From: Ceratothoa steindachneri
Taxonomy: Eukaryota > Arthropoda > Malacostraca > Isopoda > Cymothoidae
Length of the DNA: 64,000 nt
NCBI GenBank assembly: GCA_963969495.1
Contig: OZ018321.1
Coordinates: 107,460,557 to 107,524,556 of the forward strand
Reading direction: 5' to 3'
Shown here piece by piece: positions 42,437 to 55,499 of the stretch. A program made the translations under genes and the position numbers. Position 1 is the first letter of the stretch; each line of letters opens with the position of its first letter. The notes beneath the pieces were generated by a model. That model was given only the letters and a program-made list of their open reading frames with translations. It was not told where the DNA came from and did not search any database.

Positions 42437-44010
42437 CTGAAGGATAGAAGGAGCATTAAGGATAGGAGACATAATATTCTATTAATCTTGAAGTTTAATG
42501 GTTGGAATTACCGGGGACAGAACATATTTCAGTGTCGAAGTCTAAGTCTACCGCACACTAATATTTTGTTCAACACAAATAAAAATTGGGGAGTCCCCTG
42601 TCCTCATCGGGTTGAGGGTCTCTAGGATATCGCATCACCTAGCCGTATCATAAGTCTTCTCCAGATCGAAAAACACCGTGGCGTAGTACTGTCTACGAAG
42701 GAAGACCTCGCAGATAGCATATTCCAGCAGTAGCAGAGCATCCGACGTAGAATGGAACTTGGCGAAGCAGCACTGAGCGCAAGACAGGTGGTCTACGCTA
42801 TCCAGGAAAAAGGCTAATCTAAAGTTTATCAATTTCTCCATCAACTTGCACTGGTAGGAGGTTAGAGAGATTGGGGGAAACCGGCCGTGGTAGTTATCTC
42901 TTCCCGGTTTGAAAACAGGTAGCACAGTAGCGATTCGCCAGGAGTCTGGGAAGATACCCTTTATCCAGATTCTGTTTGACAAATCTAACAGACAGGCCAT
43001 GGCTCGCTCACCCAGGTGTCGAAGCATGGCATATGGGACATCGTCTGGACCATAGGCTGTGTCTGGGCTCGAAGCGAGAGCGGAACGCAACTCACTCAAT
43101 GTAAACCCGTCGTTGAAGGGCTCTCCGCCTCTGGAAATAAAGTCCAGTTGGCAGCCTTCAATGACATCACGACGTGCCTTGAATGCTGGCGGAGCGGCAT
43201 CGCAGCTAGAGAATGTGAAGAAAGTGGTCGCGATAACTTTCGCCGAATCCTTTTGACTCACTTCCACACCTCTGCAAGAGGGGTCTTCCGTTAAGTGAAG
43301 ACACATAATGCCGCCAGAGATGTCATCTGTTCCCAGGGAGCTATAAACAACATATTCACACACCCATAACGTGGAACGGGTGGCCCCGTTCTAGGACCAG
43401 AGTGGTTTTCTGCTCGTTGATTGGTGTCCAAGGCACACTACTGCCCAGCCCTTCGTGCCATTGAACTTGCCAGTGATTGCCATTCTCATATTAATGCGAA
43501 TATCCTTATCCTGTCAGGGGATATCATCTATGATTAAAATGGATGGATAGCTTACTCTTAATGTTTTTGCGATAGTCTTTTAAACAAATTTACTACTTCC
43601 CTTCTCAAATACACCTCTAACATTCCACGCAGTAACGTGAATTAACTAGCATAATTGGACGGGGTCTGCGCGAAGTTGATCCTGCGATTGCAGGATCAAC
43701 TTCCGCGAGCGCGGCTTCCCAGGACAGTGCCTCTTTTATGTAGGTGTTTAATTCCTGTCTCAGGGCTTAACCTAAAATTTGGAGAGGCCAACCAATGCAG
43801 CCGCACCCATATTCAAAATACGTAGAGAAGCTGAACAGGTAACAATCTGATGTAATCAAATGACCTTAGATATGGGGAGGGGAGGACTTGTCCCAACCTG
43901 CCTTAAAGTAATTCTCTTCTACTTGTACCATATTCCTTTTTTATGTTTTTCTCTACTGGATGAACGTCGATCATTGATTGGATTACATCCACTGGCCTAG
44001 CCTGCTTCAC
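42437..44010 (-). other. Pgm1 intron (1574 bp) with LINE-A copy 4
   Basis: CAG|GTGAAG donor at 44010-44009 and AG acceptor at 42438-42437. Roughly half is a LINE-A RT fragment in the same orientation as Pgm1. Confidence 0.85.
42570..43340 (-). pseudogene. LINE-A copy 4, RT fragment
   Basis: It is homologous to the copy 1 ORF2 interior: FSSCDAAPPAFKARRDVIEG, RSALASSPDTAYGPDDVPY, PDSWRIATVLPVFKPGRD, PISLTSYQCKLMEKLINF and TVFFDLEKTYDTA (motif A), followed by a stop. It begins after a deletion joining the endonuclease-RT linker (EVSQKDSAKVIA) and ends near 42570 before motif B. It is truncated at both ends and lies within a Pgm1 intron, transcribed in sense. Confidence 0.85.
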
Positions 44011-44194
44011 CTGCTTTTTGGCGACAGATCCATCGATGGGATCCGTGTATTCGAAATTGTCAATCTTAGCAATGGAGTAGGCCTTCCCATCGTATGATAA
44101 TTCCTTGCCAATAAGAGACTTATCGGAGCCCATCGCGTCCAAAATCTCCATCATCTCGTTACAGGGCCCAGCCTCGCAATTCTCGTAGTCATAA
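44011..44194 (-). CDS. Pgm1: Phosphoglucomutase-1, internal exon
   Basis: A 184 bp exon. The first base completes an Arg codon with the preceding exon (CG|T). Then come YDYENCEAGPCNEMMEILDA, KSLIGKELSYDGKAYSI and KIDNFEYTDPIDGSVAKKQ. This matches the FTRYDYE...NKMM...DNFEYxDPVDGS segment linking domains 3 and 4 of phosphoglucomutase. The acceptor is GAACATCAG before 44194. The donor is CAG|GTGAAG after 44011. Confidence 0.95.
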
Positions 44195-45675
<1,481 letters not shown>

Positions 45676-46089
45676 CTATTACTTGCTTTTAAGGAAATTA
45701 TTTGGCAACAAACTATTACCACTTCCCTTGAGTAGGGGAGAATGAATACCATCGTGGTGGTTTAAGCTTCATATTGCAGAGGGCAACAAAATGTGACCAC
45801 ATTCATGAGAGCAAAAGGTGGACCAGTGTATAATAACCACATACTGTAGTTAGCTATGATTAGGAGTTCACCTTAAAATATTGTACTCCACTTAGAAAAG
45901 TAAACCGGTGGTAAAGCCGGTACCAAAACCAATATCTTGGTTTCTCATCCCCTTCCAAAGTAGGCGTTTCCCTTACATACAGATCTTCATTTATGAAAGG
46001 TTAAATTGCTCTTCTCCTACAAACCTACTTACTCCCTCGCCCCACTGCTCTCTTCACTCCCTTATATGTATTCATAACTCATGCAGAAA

Positions 46090-46200
46090 TATGCATGGAG
46101 TTCTCGCTAGCCTAGTCAATTAGGGATTGGATCTCTAAAGCCTAGGTAGCGGGTTCGATTCCAGACAAGTTCAGCCATGTACGTCACTATACACAGCCAA
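46090..46200 (+). repeat. tRNA-derived SINE head
   Basis: A-box-like TAGCCTAGTCAATTAGG and B-box GGGTTCGATTCC lie 40 to 50 bases apart around 46108-46164. A non-tRNA body follows. The acceptor stem does not pair, so it is not a tRNA gene. Confidence 0.6.
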
Positions 46201-46315
46201 CCGCATACCACCATAGCCTCACCTCCAAACGCCATTACCTCTCTTATCTGCATATATTTTTAGTTCCTTCCTCACACAAAGTCGAGTGCATCGAGTGACA
46301 TTCCAGAATAGGTCT

Positions 46316-46465
46316 CATTGATCGCCACTAACACCAAGTCATGCCCATAGAACCCCACTTGAATCTCTTCATAAACACATCAGTTACAAAGATAAACAGC
46401 AATGGCGACATCACGCATCCCTTGCCTTTCACCCCCTTCCTAACTGTTGCGTAGACCACCAGCAC
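46316..46465 (-). pseudogene. LINE reverse transcriptase scrap
   Basis: On the minus strand it reads VRKGVKGKGCVMSPLLFIFV then TDVFMKRFKWGSMGM, the motif B region of a LINE RT (KQGCVMSPLLF). Nothing else of the element could be recognised nearby. Confidence 0.6.
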
Positions 46466-47410
46466 GGCGGGGGAAGGGGCTATAAAATTCCTACAGCATT
46501 CACAGCCTCCTTCCATCTAACCTGGTCCCCTCAGGAAAAGCGCGGCCCCACTTAATTGTGGTAATGTTGAGGGGGCCGTCAGCACAAGCTGTAGGATCAA
46601 AGCTTTCTTCCTTAATCTCCGGAGCGGTCGGAGAGAACAGAGATGGCAACTGCTCCTGGTGGCCACCAGAAGTGATGCCCCCCCCCTCCAGATCCACACA
46701 CCCAGCATATACTTTCATATTCATCTCTGGTAGTTGTTTCAATGCAAATACTTGCTTTATACACCCCTATACCCTATTAACTCACCTTACTAATCCCCTA
46801 TGCACCTTCAGTTATCCTTCTTACACACCCAATCAGAATTTTTTTATTTCTCTCTTGATCATTCTGCATGCTACACTTATACAATGGTAATATTACTGCA
46901 TTCTTCCAGTCCTAGGCATTGTTCCCTTTTAACAGCCACACAACACAATAAAAAAATATATACTCCAATAAGCTGATGACTGGTTGCTGAAATTCTTAAT
47001 TACTATTTGTTCTAATCTACAAAAAGGTTAAATATTTACAAACAAAAAACTATAAAAGACATTTAGAGCCTACAACCAACTTAAAACAAAAACACCAATA
47101 AAAAAAGGCATGATCAAGTGCTGGAGGCTCGTTCTGGTGGGACTCGAGCATACACTCACCATAAAGAAGTAAAAAATAAAATAAAATATCAAGTAGGTCT
47201 GCATGAACACGTCTCAAGTAGAAGGGGAAAGCAGTAGAGACACTATTCATCCCCCATACTGGAATACTCGAGAGAAATGTGCCGGACAATTTGGTGGTCC
47301 ACTCATTCTTCACAGTAAGGTGTAGGGGAGTGCCCCATGAAGTGGTGATGTGTCCTGCGCCTGTGCACAATTCTGAGATGGCAGAAATGACCTGATGCTG
47401 GTGCGGCATG
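46466..47410. other. Intronic stretch, nothing recognised
   Basis: Open frames here show no known motif. A C-rich run is present around 46678-46686. Confidence 0.45.
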
Positions 47411-47781
47411 TTTTTTTTTCATTTTGCGAGCCTATCTACGACTGCCTACTTGGGCATAAGTCGCCTAGGCTATACTAAAAAAACAAATAACAACGATAAA
47501 AAGGGCAAAGGCAAAAAAAAATAACAAGAAAACAAAGCAAAAAGGCAAGAAGAAAGCGCGCTCTAGCGTCGGGGTAGGCCCGCCTCTCCCCGCCACAGGA
47601 ACATGTGACCAACAACTCCCTCCCCCCAAACAATAACAGTCAAATAAAGGGAAGGAGGCCAGCCACCTCCAAAAAGTCGTATAGTCCACAAGTCTGTGTG
47701 CACGAATCTGTCCCGAGTACAAGGGACAAGCGGTAGCGACCCCGCTCGTCCCGTTACCGAGAGAGGTAACGTGCGCAAAGA

Positions 47782-48900
47782 TCACCCAGACTGGGACATT
47801 GAACAAGAATGTGCCAAGTCGTCGCAATAAGCATTTGGGGTTAAGTCCCCGGGAAAAATAGTGGCGCGATGGTATGAAAATTTAAGTTGCGGTCGGTCAT
47901 CTCCCTTGCCATGCAGCTCGAAAGGTTGTCCCGTTTCCCGCCATCTAGTCAGTATGAGGAGAAGCGAAATGCTGGTCTGGTTGTGGTTGCATGTCCTTGT
48001 GCACTCTTTGGCGCGCATTCCCAGCAATCCCCGTCTTGCGGCAACCGTGGCATCAAGGATAACGAGAACTAGAAGGTAACTTGAGGGCAATGAGTGCGCA
48101 CTCTGAGACATTATTTCGCGTAACGAGAGGTGTATTGCTATCAGGTCCCAGGTCGGCCGTGAAAACAGACACAGTGGCTGGAAGAGCCCCAAGGCTCCAA
48201 ATAAGAGGGAGGTGTGGAAGCCGACCCCCTTCTTCAGATTATCAGCCATCCATGTACACTGTGATTGTTCGAATGTAAGTGGAGTGTGCTCCTAAAAGAT
48301 CAAGTGACATAATTCCGGTGCTGTGGAGGCTTTGGGAGCATAGGCGTGGCTAGAAATAGTCAAAGGTGGTAACCCTCAGGATGGCTTCAGGGCAGGAACT
48401 AGAGGCGTAACTAGCCCGAGAGCTAAGCTACACCGAGCTCTCGAAGGAGTTTCCTAGGCCTAAACCTAAAGAGCTTAAGGTATGACAGACGTCTCTCGGC
48501 CGTGGATGTAATGAGAGCCATTGGCAACTGAGGGAGACAGCGGAACAAGTGCATTATGCAGAATATGGCACAGACCAAATGTGGTGTTGTTTGATAGGTG
48601 TGGTGGATCGCATCCATCTTCCACAATTCATGCTTGGCTGCAGATGCGTAAAACTCGCATTTGTAGTAAAGCTTTGAGCAAACAAAAGAATGATTAACAA
48701 CAGACGTAGCCCTATCCCCCCCCCCAAGTGCTAGCCATCACAAGGGTACAAGAGACCCTAATGCTGCGGTCAAAAACCTCATCAAGAAAATGGTGTGAGT
48801 CACCACATCAGGAACAAGTCCAGGTTGGGTTGAAGCCTTGGGTAGTGACAAAAGTGCCCTACCTTAGTCATGATCAAGGAGAACGGAAATATGTAGAGTG
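47782..48900 (-). pseudogene. LINE-A copy 2 RNase H and RT thumb
   Basis: Fragments in several frames correspond to copy 1 31.0-32.0 kb, e.g. a residue block like RRLSYLKLFRFRPRKLLREL and the KMDAIHHT segment preceding the thumb. The 3' end region at 47760-47830 matches the copy 1 CILVECPxLGDLRARYL coding part. No continuous frame remains. Confidence 0.65.
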
Positions 48901-49862
48901 ATCTCTCCCCTGTTTGCGAAAACTAAGCACCCTAACCATTGGCCAGGAGTAAGGCAGGATAACCTCTGTACAGTTCTTGTTGAACAAATCTAGCAAAATG
49001 CCATGCCTTGTGACCTAGCTATTGAAGCATATGTTATCCTCCGGGCCAGCGGCGATGTCAGCACAGGAAACGAGTGCGGAGCACAACTCACTCAGGGTGA
49101 ACTTATCTTTGAAGGGGTTTCTGATTCTGGAGGTAAAGTCCAGAGGACACCATTCAAGGATTTCATGATGCACATTGAATGCTGACGAAGCAGCATTGTG
49201 GAGAAATCGGTCTTGAGACTCTGCCATGGACGCATGGTCAGAGATTCTGGTCCCCTTCTTCTGGAGAGTGGGAGGTGGGTCCTGCGAGAACTTGCACAGA
49301 ATTCTTTTGATTTTCTTCCAGAACTCCGCAAGAGGGGGTTTTCCCGTTAAGTGAAGACATGTATGCACGCCAGTAAGAGCAGCGGAGGTACTTAGAAACT
49401 TATCAGAACCTAGCTCTAGCTTGACGAAATTCTTGGACGGTGAAATGGTTTGGGCATTGCTTACATCTAATGTAGGCATAACGCTTCTGTCTGAGGGCCG
49501 TCTCAGACTCGGCTGATCAATAGGGAAGAGAGGGCGTGCAAAACTCTTAGACGTTGTAGAAATCGAAGTTATGGCTAGGAGGGTGAGGATGAAGTTACTG
49601 GTCAACTCTACGGTCTCACCATCCGACCTAAACTCCGCGACTAAGACAGAAAATAAGTCATTTCTAAAATGCAGACAACCACGTCTGCTCCAAGCACCAC
49701 AAGGGCGGGACTCTCTGGCGGCAGCGACCCAGAAAATGATATTTGAATGGGAAAGTGATCACTACCATGGAGGTCATCGAGTACCCCCCACAAAGAATCA
49801 GGCAGTGCATCCGGAAAGCACAAAGATAGATCGAAACAGGAAAATGAAGCGGTTCTAGGGCA
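48901..49862 (-). pseudogene. LINE-A copy 2 endonuclease C-terminus and RT start
   Basis: It contains CPRTASFSCFDLSLCFPDAL, DDLHGSDHFPIQISF (endonuclease SDH motif), RRPSDRSVMPTLDVSNAQT, GKPPLAEFWKKIKRILCKFS and FKDKFTLSELCSALVSCAD. It stops where the internal deletion joins to the thumb region. The SDH block is cut off from the rest of the endonuclease by the LTR insertion at 49864. Confidence 0.78.
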
Positions 49863-49863
49863 G
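49859..49863. repeat. Left target-site duplication (GGCAG) of solo LTR
   Basis: GGCAG recurs at 50976-50980 and occurs once, as GACAG, in the uninterrupted copy 1 (near 33560). A following T is also shared, so the duplication could be counted as 6 bp. Confidence 0.75.
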
Positions 49864-50975
49864 TATAAAGGCAAACGCGGAACTCACTTCACGCGGCCCT
49901 TTATAACTAACAAGGTCGCAAGAATATTTATTAAGAAGGAAAGCCAAGTTCGCTTCGAGGAGGACAAAAGGTCGTGCCACTAGGCTACACTAGGTAGGTT
50001 ACGGTTGGTTACCAGTGGGGCCTGGAGTATCAGCGAGGGAAAGAGAAACGCAAGAAAAATTCTAATCTTGTAATTTAATGAGAAGTTCTTGACCGTAAAT
50101 ACAAAATCTATATTTGGTAAACACAAAAATAAGATTTATAATAACTTAAAGTCACCTTGGCCACAAACGACCCAAGTTATATAAAAGGGGTGAACGATTA
50201 CGGAGAGTTCACGTTATATTAATTAAGGTGGAAATAATAGACTTCACTCCTCGAGTACGAGGTACACACGAAATAACCCCCCCGTCTTACGCCCTTTCCT
50301 ACGATGCGGAGGGAGACTCGAGACTTACTCGCAGGCCTAGTAAGAGCGCAAGATGAAAGAACTATTCCAAAGTACCTGATACTGGAGCAGTGGAGAACCA
50401 CCTCAGATGAGGGTAATCCAACGCAGGACGAATCCACGGATGGCGACGGCGGAAGTGGTGCTAGATCCCGGTGACGAGGAATTCCGAAGTTGGTACGGCC
50501 GAGGGACCGGCGTACCACACGGGGACAATCTTAGTGACACAAAAGGTAGGTGAGGGGGGAGGAGTCAAAACGAGCCCACGGTTTTCAGACACGACAGCCT
50601 AGAACTAGGCTACTTTAAAATAAGAATGTGAAAACACAATAATCATAAAATTGAAAAAAAACAATTAGGAAGCAATCGCCGACGTCGGGGGAAGGTCCCC
50701 CTCACTCCGGCGCAGGAGCGTGCAACCTAAAGAGAAAACAAAAATAAAATAAAAACTACTTAAAATAAAGGGAAGAAGCGTACGGACTTGAATGGTTCTT
50801 CCCCTCTCGAGAGAAGTAAGAGTCCTTTAATACGGGTGCTGTGACGTAATAGCCTCATGCGCGCGCCACTTTTCTGGAATAATTATCGAGCGCGCGCGTG
50901 GGGCGTCGATCAACGGGCAGGGCTAGAGACGAGAAAATAACTTCAAAATGGGCGCCAAACTTTGTCGCCCTTACA
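49864..50975 (-). mobile_element. Solo-LTR-like insertion (about 1112 bp)
   Basis: On the minus strand it begins TGTAAGGGCGACAAAGTTTG then GCGCCC and ends CGTTTGCCTTTATA, flanked by GGCAG direct repeats. It sits in the middle of the LINE-A endonuclease coding sequence. It has no internal coding region. A TATA-like TTATATAAC lies near 50180 on the minus strand. It contains a diverged stretch of LINE-A 3' UTR at about 50590-50800. TG start, small target duplication and size fit a solo LTR. The family is unassigned. Confidence 0.62.
50590..50800 (-). repeat. LINE-A 3' UTR fragment inside the LTR
   Basis: It shares AGCCTAGAACTAGGCTACTT with copy 1 at about 30304-30325, and a GCGTGCAACC / AAAATAAAGGGAAGAAG region with copy 2 near 47600-47655. 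It lacks the terminal poly(A), so it was captured or truncated. Confidence 0.65.
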
Positions 50976-50981
50976 GGCAGT

Positions 50982-51460
50982 GATGCGTAAACATTTAGGG
51001 ACACCTATTTCCAGGTCGTCGATCAAGTCGACAAAGACCAAACCCCTGGGATTGATCGAGTAGTCTCCCCAGAGGGGGTGTCTACCGTTCAGATTCCCCG
51101 AAAGGGCCTCGGCAACCGTGGCGGAAGTCCCCCGCGACGAAGTCGGCTGACGGTGGAATGTACGCAGAAATAACAGTATACTTCCTATCCAGGTGCAGCT
51201 GCACAGCTACTGCCTGTCTAGAGCGAGAAGAACGGAGACATCATGTCGGGTATAAATGGCGCATCCTCCTTCTCGGCCCCCGTTCCATGGTAGTGGGGTC
51301 GCAAAAGCCTTATACCCCCGGAAGAGTGGGTAGGGTGCACGCGGCACGCGAACAGCATGGTTTCTTGCAAAAAGAAAGCTAAGGGAAAACAGGAAGAGAC
51401 GAGCCTGAGTAGCTCCTCCCAGTTGGCCCGGAGTCCGCGGCAATTCCATTCAAAGAATAT
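50982..51460 (-). pseudogene. LINE-A copy 2 endonuclease N-terminal half
   Basis: The blocks match copy 1: RNHAVRVPRAPYPLFRGYKA, GGCAIYTRHDVSVL, QAVAVQLHLD and YIPPSADFV, with a GDxNGRHPLWGDY region shortened near 51100. Several shifts. It starts right after the ORF1 stop, as in copy 1. Confidence 0.75.
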
Positions 51461-51471
51461 TCCATCCAGGG

Positions 51472-51913
51472 TTAGCTCGGAGATGTGGGGGAACTATTCG
51501 AAGAGAAGACCCTCACGGTAATGGCCGTATACTTCCCGGAGGCAGCACTCCAGGCGCTGTTGGCCGGACAATGCGCTGAGGGTGCTATCGCCTTCAAGGA
51601 CTTATCGGGGAAGGTTGGGCTCGCCATGCGCGTCTTTTCCTCCCTCTGAGTCGAAACCTTAGGCGACGGGGGTCCCTCTTTTGGAGGATCCACCGTCAGC
51701 GAGTCACCCAGCTTAGCACTGGGTGTGGGGGTAAGAGCCGAAGCTCCTTTGGTGCTGTCCTCCTTTCGGAGAGCAGCTTTAGGAACCATGGAAGACGGCC
51801 TCACAACCAACTTCATGGGCGTTGCCTCTTGCGAGTCTAACGACTCGGTGGAGGCGCCCGGCCGTTTAGCCTTACGTGAAACGATCACGCTGGGCGAAGG
51901 AAGGGAGCACTAG
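51472..51913 (-). pseudogene. LINE-A copy 2 ORF1 C-terminal tail
   Basis: An open 138-residue frame holds SRKAKRPGASTESLDSQEAT, KLVVRPSSMVPKAALRKED and SPKVSTQREEKTRMASPTFP, and ends SSPTSPS. It is continuous with the stop that abuts ORF2, showing the intact form of a segment that is frameshifted in copy 1. Confidence 0.8.
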
Positions 51914-52712
51914 TGTAGAGGGATACACTAAGATAGTAGTATTTCCCAACCTCGGGAGAGAAAGCGAGCCGTTAAACCCCACCCCCCTCTCCGACTTGAC
52001 CCTTTTTGGACTTGACGCCAGGTCACTGAGAAATTCACACCGAGGCATGATGCTGAAATTTAAGGCTACCTCCCCGCCGTCTTAATCTTTCCTCCCCGGG
52101 AGATTACTCGTTTATTTGTAGGTTTGCCTCGAATAACTTTTATGGCTCCAGCCGCTGGTCGTTCCGTCAGACCCGCTGACCCCGGCCTCTTACACTTTCC
52201 CGTAACGACACGCTCGGTTGTCCCGACCGATAATGAAGGTTCGAGAAGTCCCCCCCTCTCCCTGTTTTGGAGAAATCCGGGTATATATATGCACCCTCCC
52301 AAGGATTACCCAGAGATTCGGTTAGACGACGCTTCCCCGAACGAAGGTTCGATTCAACGACCCTCTCTCCCGAGAAGTGTTTAGTGACTGTCGCAGGCCA
52401 CGAAAGAGCTGGACATCACACTCGTATCTTCGGGTCAGGGAGAAGAGTCTCTTGAGGCAACGTCAGCCTTTCTCAACCGCCTTCGGTTCAAGGTTTGGAG
52501 AAGCCGTCCTCCGAAGTTCTTCCGGTGACCTCTTGAAGACAGGCCTGATAGCTCGCTCAATCCGAGTTTGGAGAAGTCACCCCCCCCCCCTCTGAAGTTC
52601 GTCTGGTGACCTCTTGAGGACAAGAGGCTCGCATCTCATTAAATCAGTTTGGAGAAAGTAGCATCACCCTCTTCGGGTTCCAGGCTACACCCGTGAGTAA
52701 TCAAGGTTACCA
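51914..52712 (+). mobile_element. LTR-like block (799 bp) with TG...CA ends
   Basis: It begins TGTAGAGGGATACACTAAG and ends AAGGTTACCA. It contains a TATATATATG TATA-like box near 52273, and tandem repeats starting at 52493, 52566 and 52647 (each GTTTGGAGAA). The flanks are LINE-A ORF1, but about 160 bp of ORF1 present in copy 1 is missing, and no direct repeat flanks the block. This may reflect recombination or deletion at the insertion. Confidence 0.45.
52493..52656 (+). repeat. Imperfect tandem repeat, 73-81 bp period
   Basis: GTTTGGAGAAG, then CCGAAGTTCTTCCGGTGACC / CTGAAGTTCGTCTGGTGACC, then CTCTTGA-GACA repeat. A third unit is only begun. Confidence 0.75.
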
Positions 52713-53470
52713 GAGGGTCTTTTTTAACATTGAGGCATAAGAAGTGTCAGGCAGTGCCGGGGGCGTCAGGACCAAGTCCTTAGCCTCGCGAGATGAGAGA
52801 CGATCCTGGGCTTGAATGGGCAGGATTTCCTTCAAGGAGATACGCACCACATTGCTTCGAAGAAGCGGGGTGCGGCTCGCCGCAATTGACACACATGGCC
52901 ACACACGATTTGGAATTATCGTGTGCGGCATTGGAGCAACATACACAGACTTCGGGTAACCCCGACTTTGCACGTGTACAGGAGCGATTCGTATGGCCGA
53001 AGCGGTGGCAGTAGTAGCACCGCCGCGGCAGTGGCACGAATGCCTTCACGCGGTAGCGGTACCAACCAGCACGCACCGACCCTTCGATCTTGTCACAGTC
53101 AAATGTGACGAAGAGTGTAGGGGTGATTCTCGAGACCCCTCACTGTTTTCTCATCACATGTTCGACTTTGACTGTTCCATGGTCGGCCAGCTCTAAGGTG
53201 ATGTCATCTATGGTGTAGTCCACGAGTTCCCTCGCACAAACTGCTCCTTTCGTGAAGTTCATGGTAGTGTGCGGAAACACAATCACCGGCGTGCCTTCAA
53301 GTGTCCGAAGGGCACTAATCAAGGCCGCCTCGGAGGCATCCGACGCATTGACCCGAAGGCCCCCATCCGAGAAACGGGTCACCTTCGGCTTTCTACCAAT
53401 CAGGCAAGCTAGTGCTCCCCTGATGGATAATGTTGCCCTTAGCCAACATGCTATCAGTGGAGCGAATAAC
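52713..53470 (-). pseudogene. LINE-A copy 2 ORF1 core with zinc knuckles
   Basis: It encodes TMNFTKGAVCARELVDYTID, GWYRYRVKAFVPLPRRCYYC then HRFGHTNRSC (first knuckle intact), CVCCSNAAHDNSKSC, and CVNCGEPHPASSKQC. The middle knuckle has CVCC in place of CVNC but keeps its metal ligands. There is a frame change near 53080. It is clearly homologous to the copy 1 ORF1. Confidence 0.83.
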
Positions 53471-54430
53471 TAGAAACAATTTGAAACCAGCAGGCTCGAA
53501 AAGGCCAGGGGCAGGATGTGCCGATCTCGGCTTAGTTGCTTACCGAAACGGCAGCAGACCTGTGCGTCCCCGTGGCTCCCACGTAGGGAGAGGAGCCACG
53601 AATCTTATTTATCTTCCTTCTGTTTCTTTTCTTTTTAGGAGAGGAAGGAGGGGAATGAACCCGCTTCTCTCCTCCGCCGGAGGAAGCCCCTAGGACAGAT
53701 GGGGTAGCATCAGCAAGATCCTTCTCTGAAATGGAGGTCTTAGTTGTCAAAGGGGCACCACCTGGGGGAGGAGATCCATTCTCTCCTTATAAGCCCCCCC
53801 CCCCGAGTCGTCCTTGGAGAAGCTTACACGGGGATGGAATCAAGTTCGTCCCCATACAAGATCCTGCAATCTGGGGCTGCGTCGCCTCCGGGCCCATTTC
53901 CATCTCAAGGGGGCCTCCATGTGACCCCCAATCCCCAAAACATCACAGATCCCATTTGAGGTTCTTTCTGTCTTGTTTAATGCGTGCGAACCGGCATCTG
54001 TCGGGCAAGAGACAGGGAGGAAGGGGCACATAGTGACCCTCTGTAAACAGGGGGCATGGGCTGAAGCCTCTGTCATCCTTTGCCTCCCCACCCCTAAGGT
54101 GGTTGGCCCTATTGAGCTGCTCCCACTGGGAGCGGTCAATATCGGGCTACCTGAGTGATTTCTTGGCAGTCCCCTGTGAAAACAAAGGAGGGACTGCTGC
54201 TGGAAAGAGGGAGCAGCCCAAGGGCGCCTCCAAAAAGGGGGGGTGAAGGTGAGTCCTCCACACCCATAGGCCTAGGAGAGGAGTAAGCCTCCTCTCCGGT
54301 AGAAGTAGTTTGGAGGGTCCCCTGAGAAAGAACATGAAGAGAGACCTCCTTTTCTGCCATGGAGATGCTGGAGAGCGGCTCCGACGATGGTATAGGTGAA
54401 GTAGAGAGGATCTTTCTGAAATTTCCACCA
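53471..54430 (-). pseudogene. LINE-A copy 2 ORF1 N-terminal region
   Basis: It includes ADATPSVLGASSGGGEKRVH then SPPSSPKKKRNRRK, matching the copy 1 basic Ser/Pro region. Upstream Pro/Ser-rich frames (54437-54147) match 36500-36048 of copy 1, including AYSSPRPMGVEDSPSPP. Beyond about 54430 the similarity ends. Confidence 0.72.
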
Positions 54431-55294
<864 letters not shown>

Positions 55295-55499
55295 TCATTT
55301 TTCCAAAGAATGAGGTTGATGGATATCAATGGCACTGAAAGTACAATTCCCTCTCCACCACTTTATGCCCTGTTCATTTTCCAAAATTTCTTGCTGACTG
55401 TTCTATAGTTTAGAGGGTGTAGAAAGGATTTCCAGTATCAAATGTTGTTTTCCTAGATCAGTGTTTGGAAGGTGTGTTAGTTTTGCTTGGTTCATGGTC

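Larger units (their letters stand above)
47411..54430 (-). mobile_element. LINE-A copy 2, decayed, inside the Pgm1 intron
   Basis: It is homologous to copy 1 from the A-rich 3' end (plus-strand T run at 47411-47419) through RNase H, RT, endonuclease and ORF1 up to about 54430. Relative to copy 1 it lacks about 0.6 kb of RT including motifs A to C (junction near 48900). It is interrupted at 49864-50975 by a solo-LTR-like element and at 51914-52712 by another LTR-like block. It lies in the sense orientation of Pgm1. Older than copy 1, judging by lesions. Confidence 0.87.

Noticed and set aside
46108..46164. Possible tRNA gene
   Set aside because: There is a tRNA-like A/B box pair but unpaired ends and a non-tRNA continuation. 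Treated as a SINE head.
50219..50518. 99-residue minus-strand open frame
   Set aside because: It lies inside the solo-LTR-like block and has no domain. LTRs often contain such chance frames.
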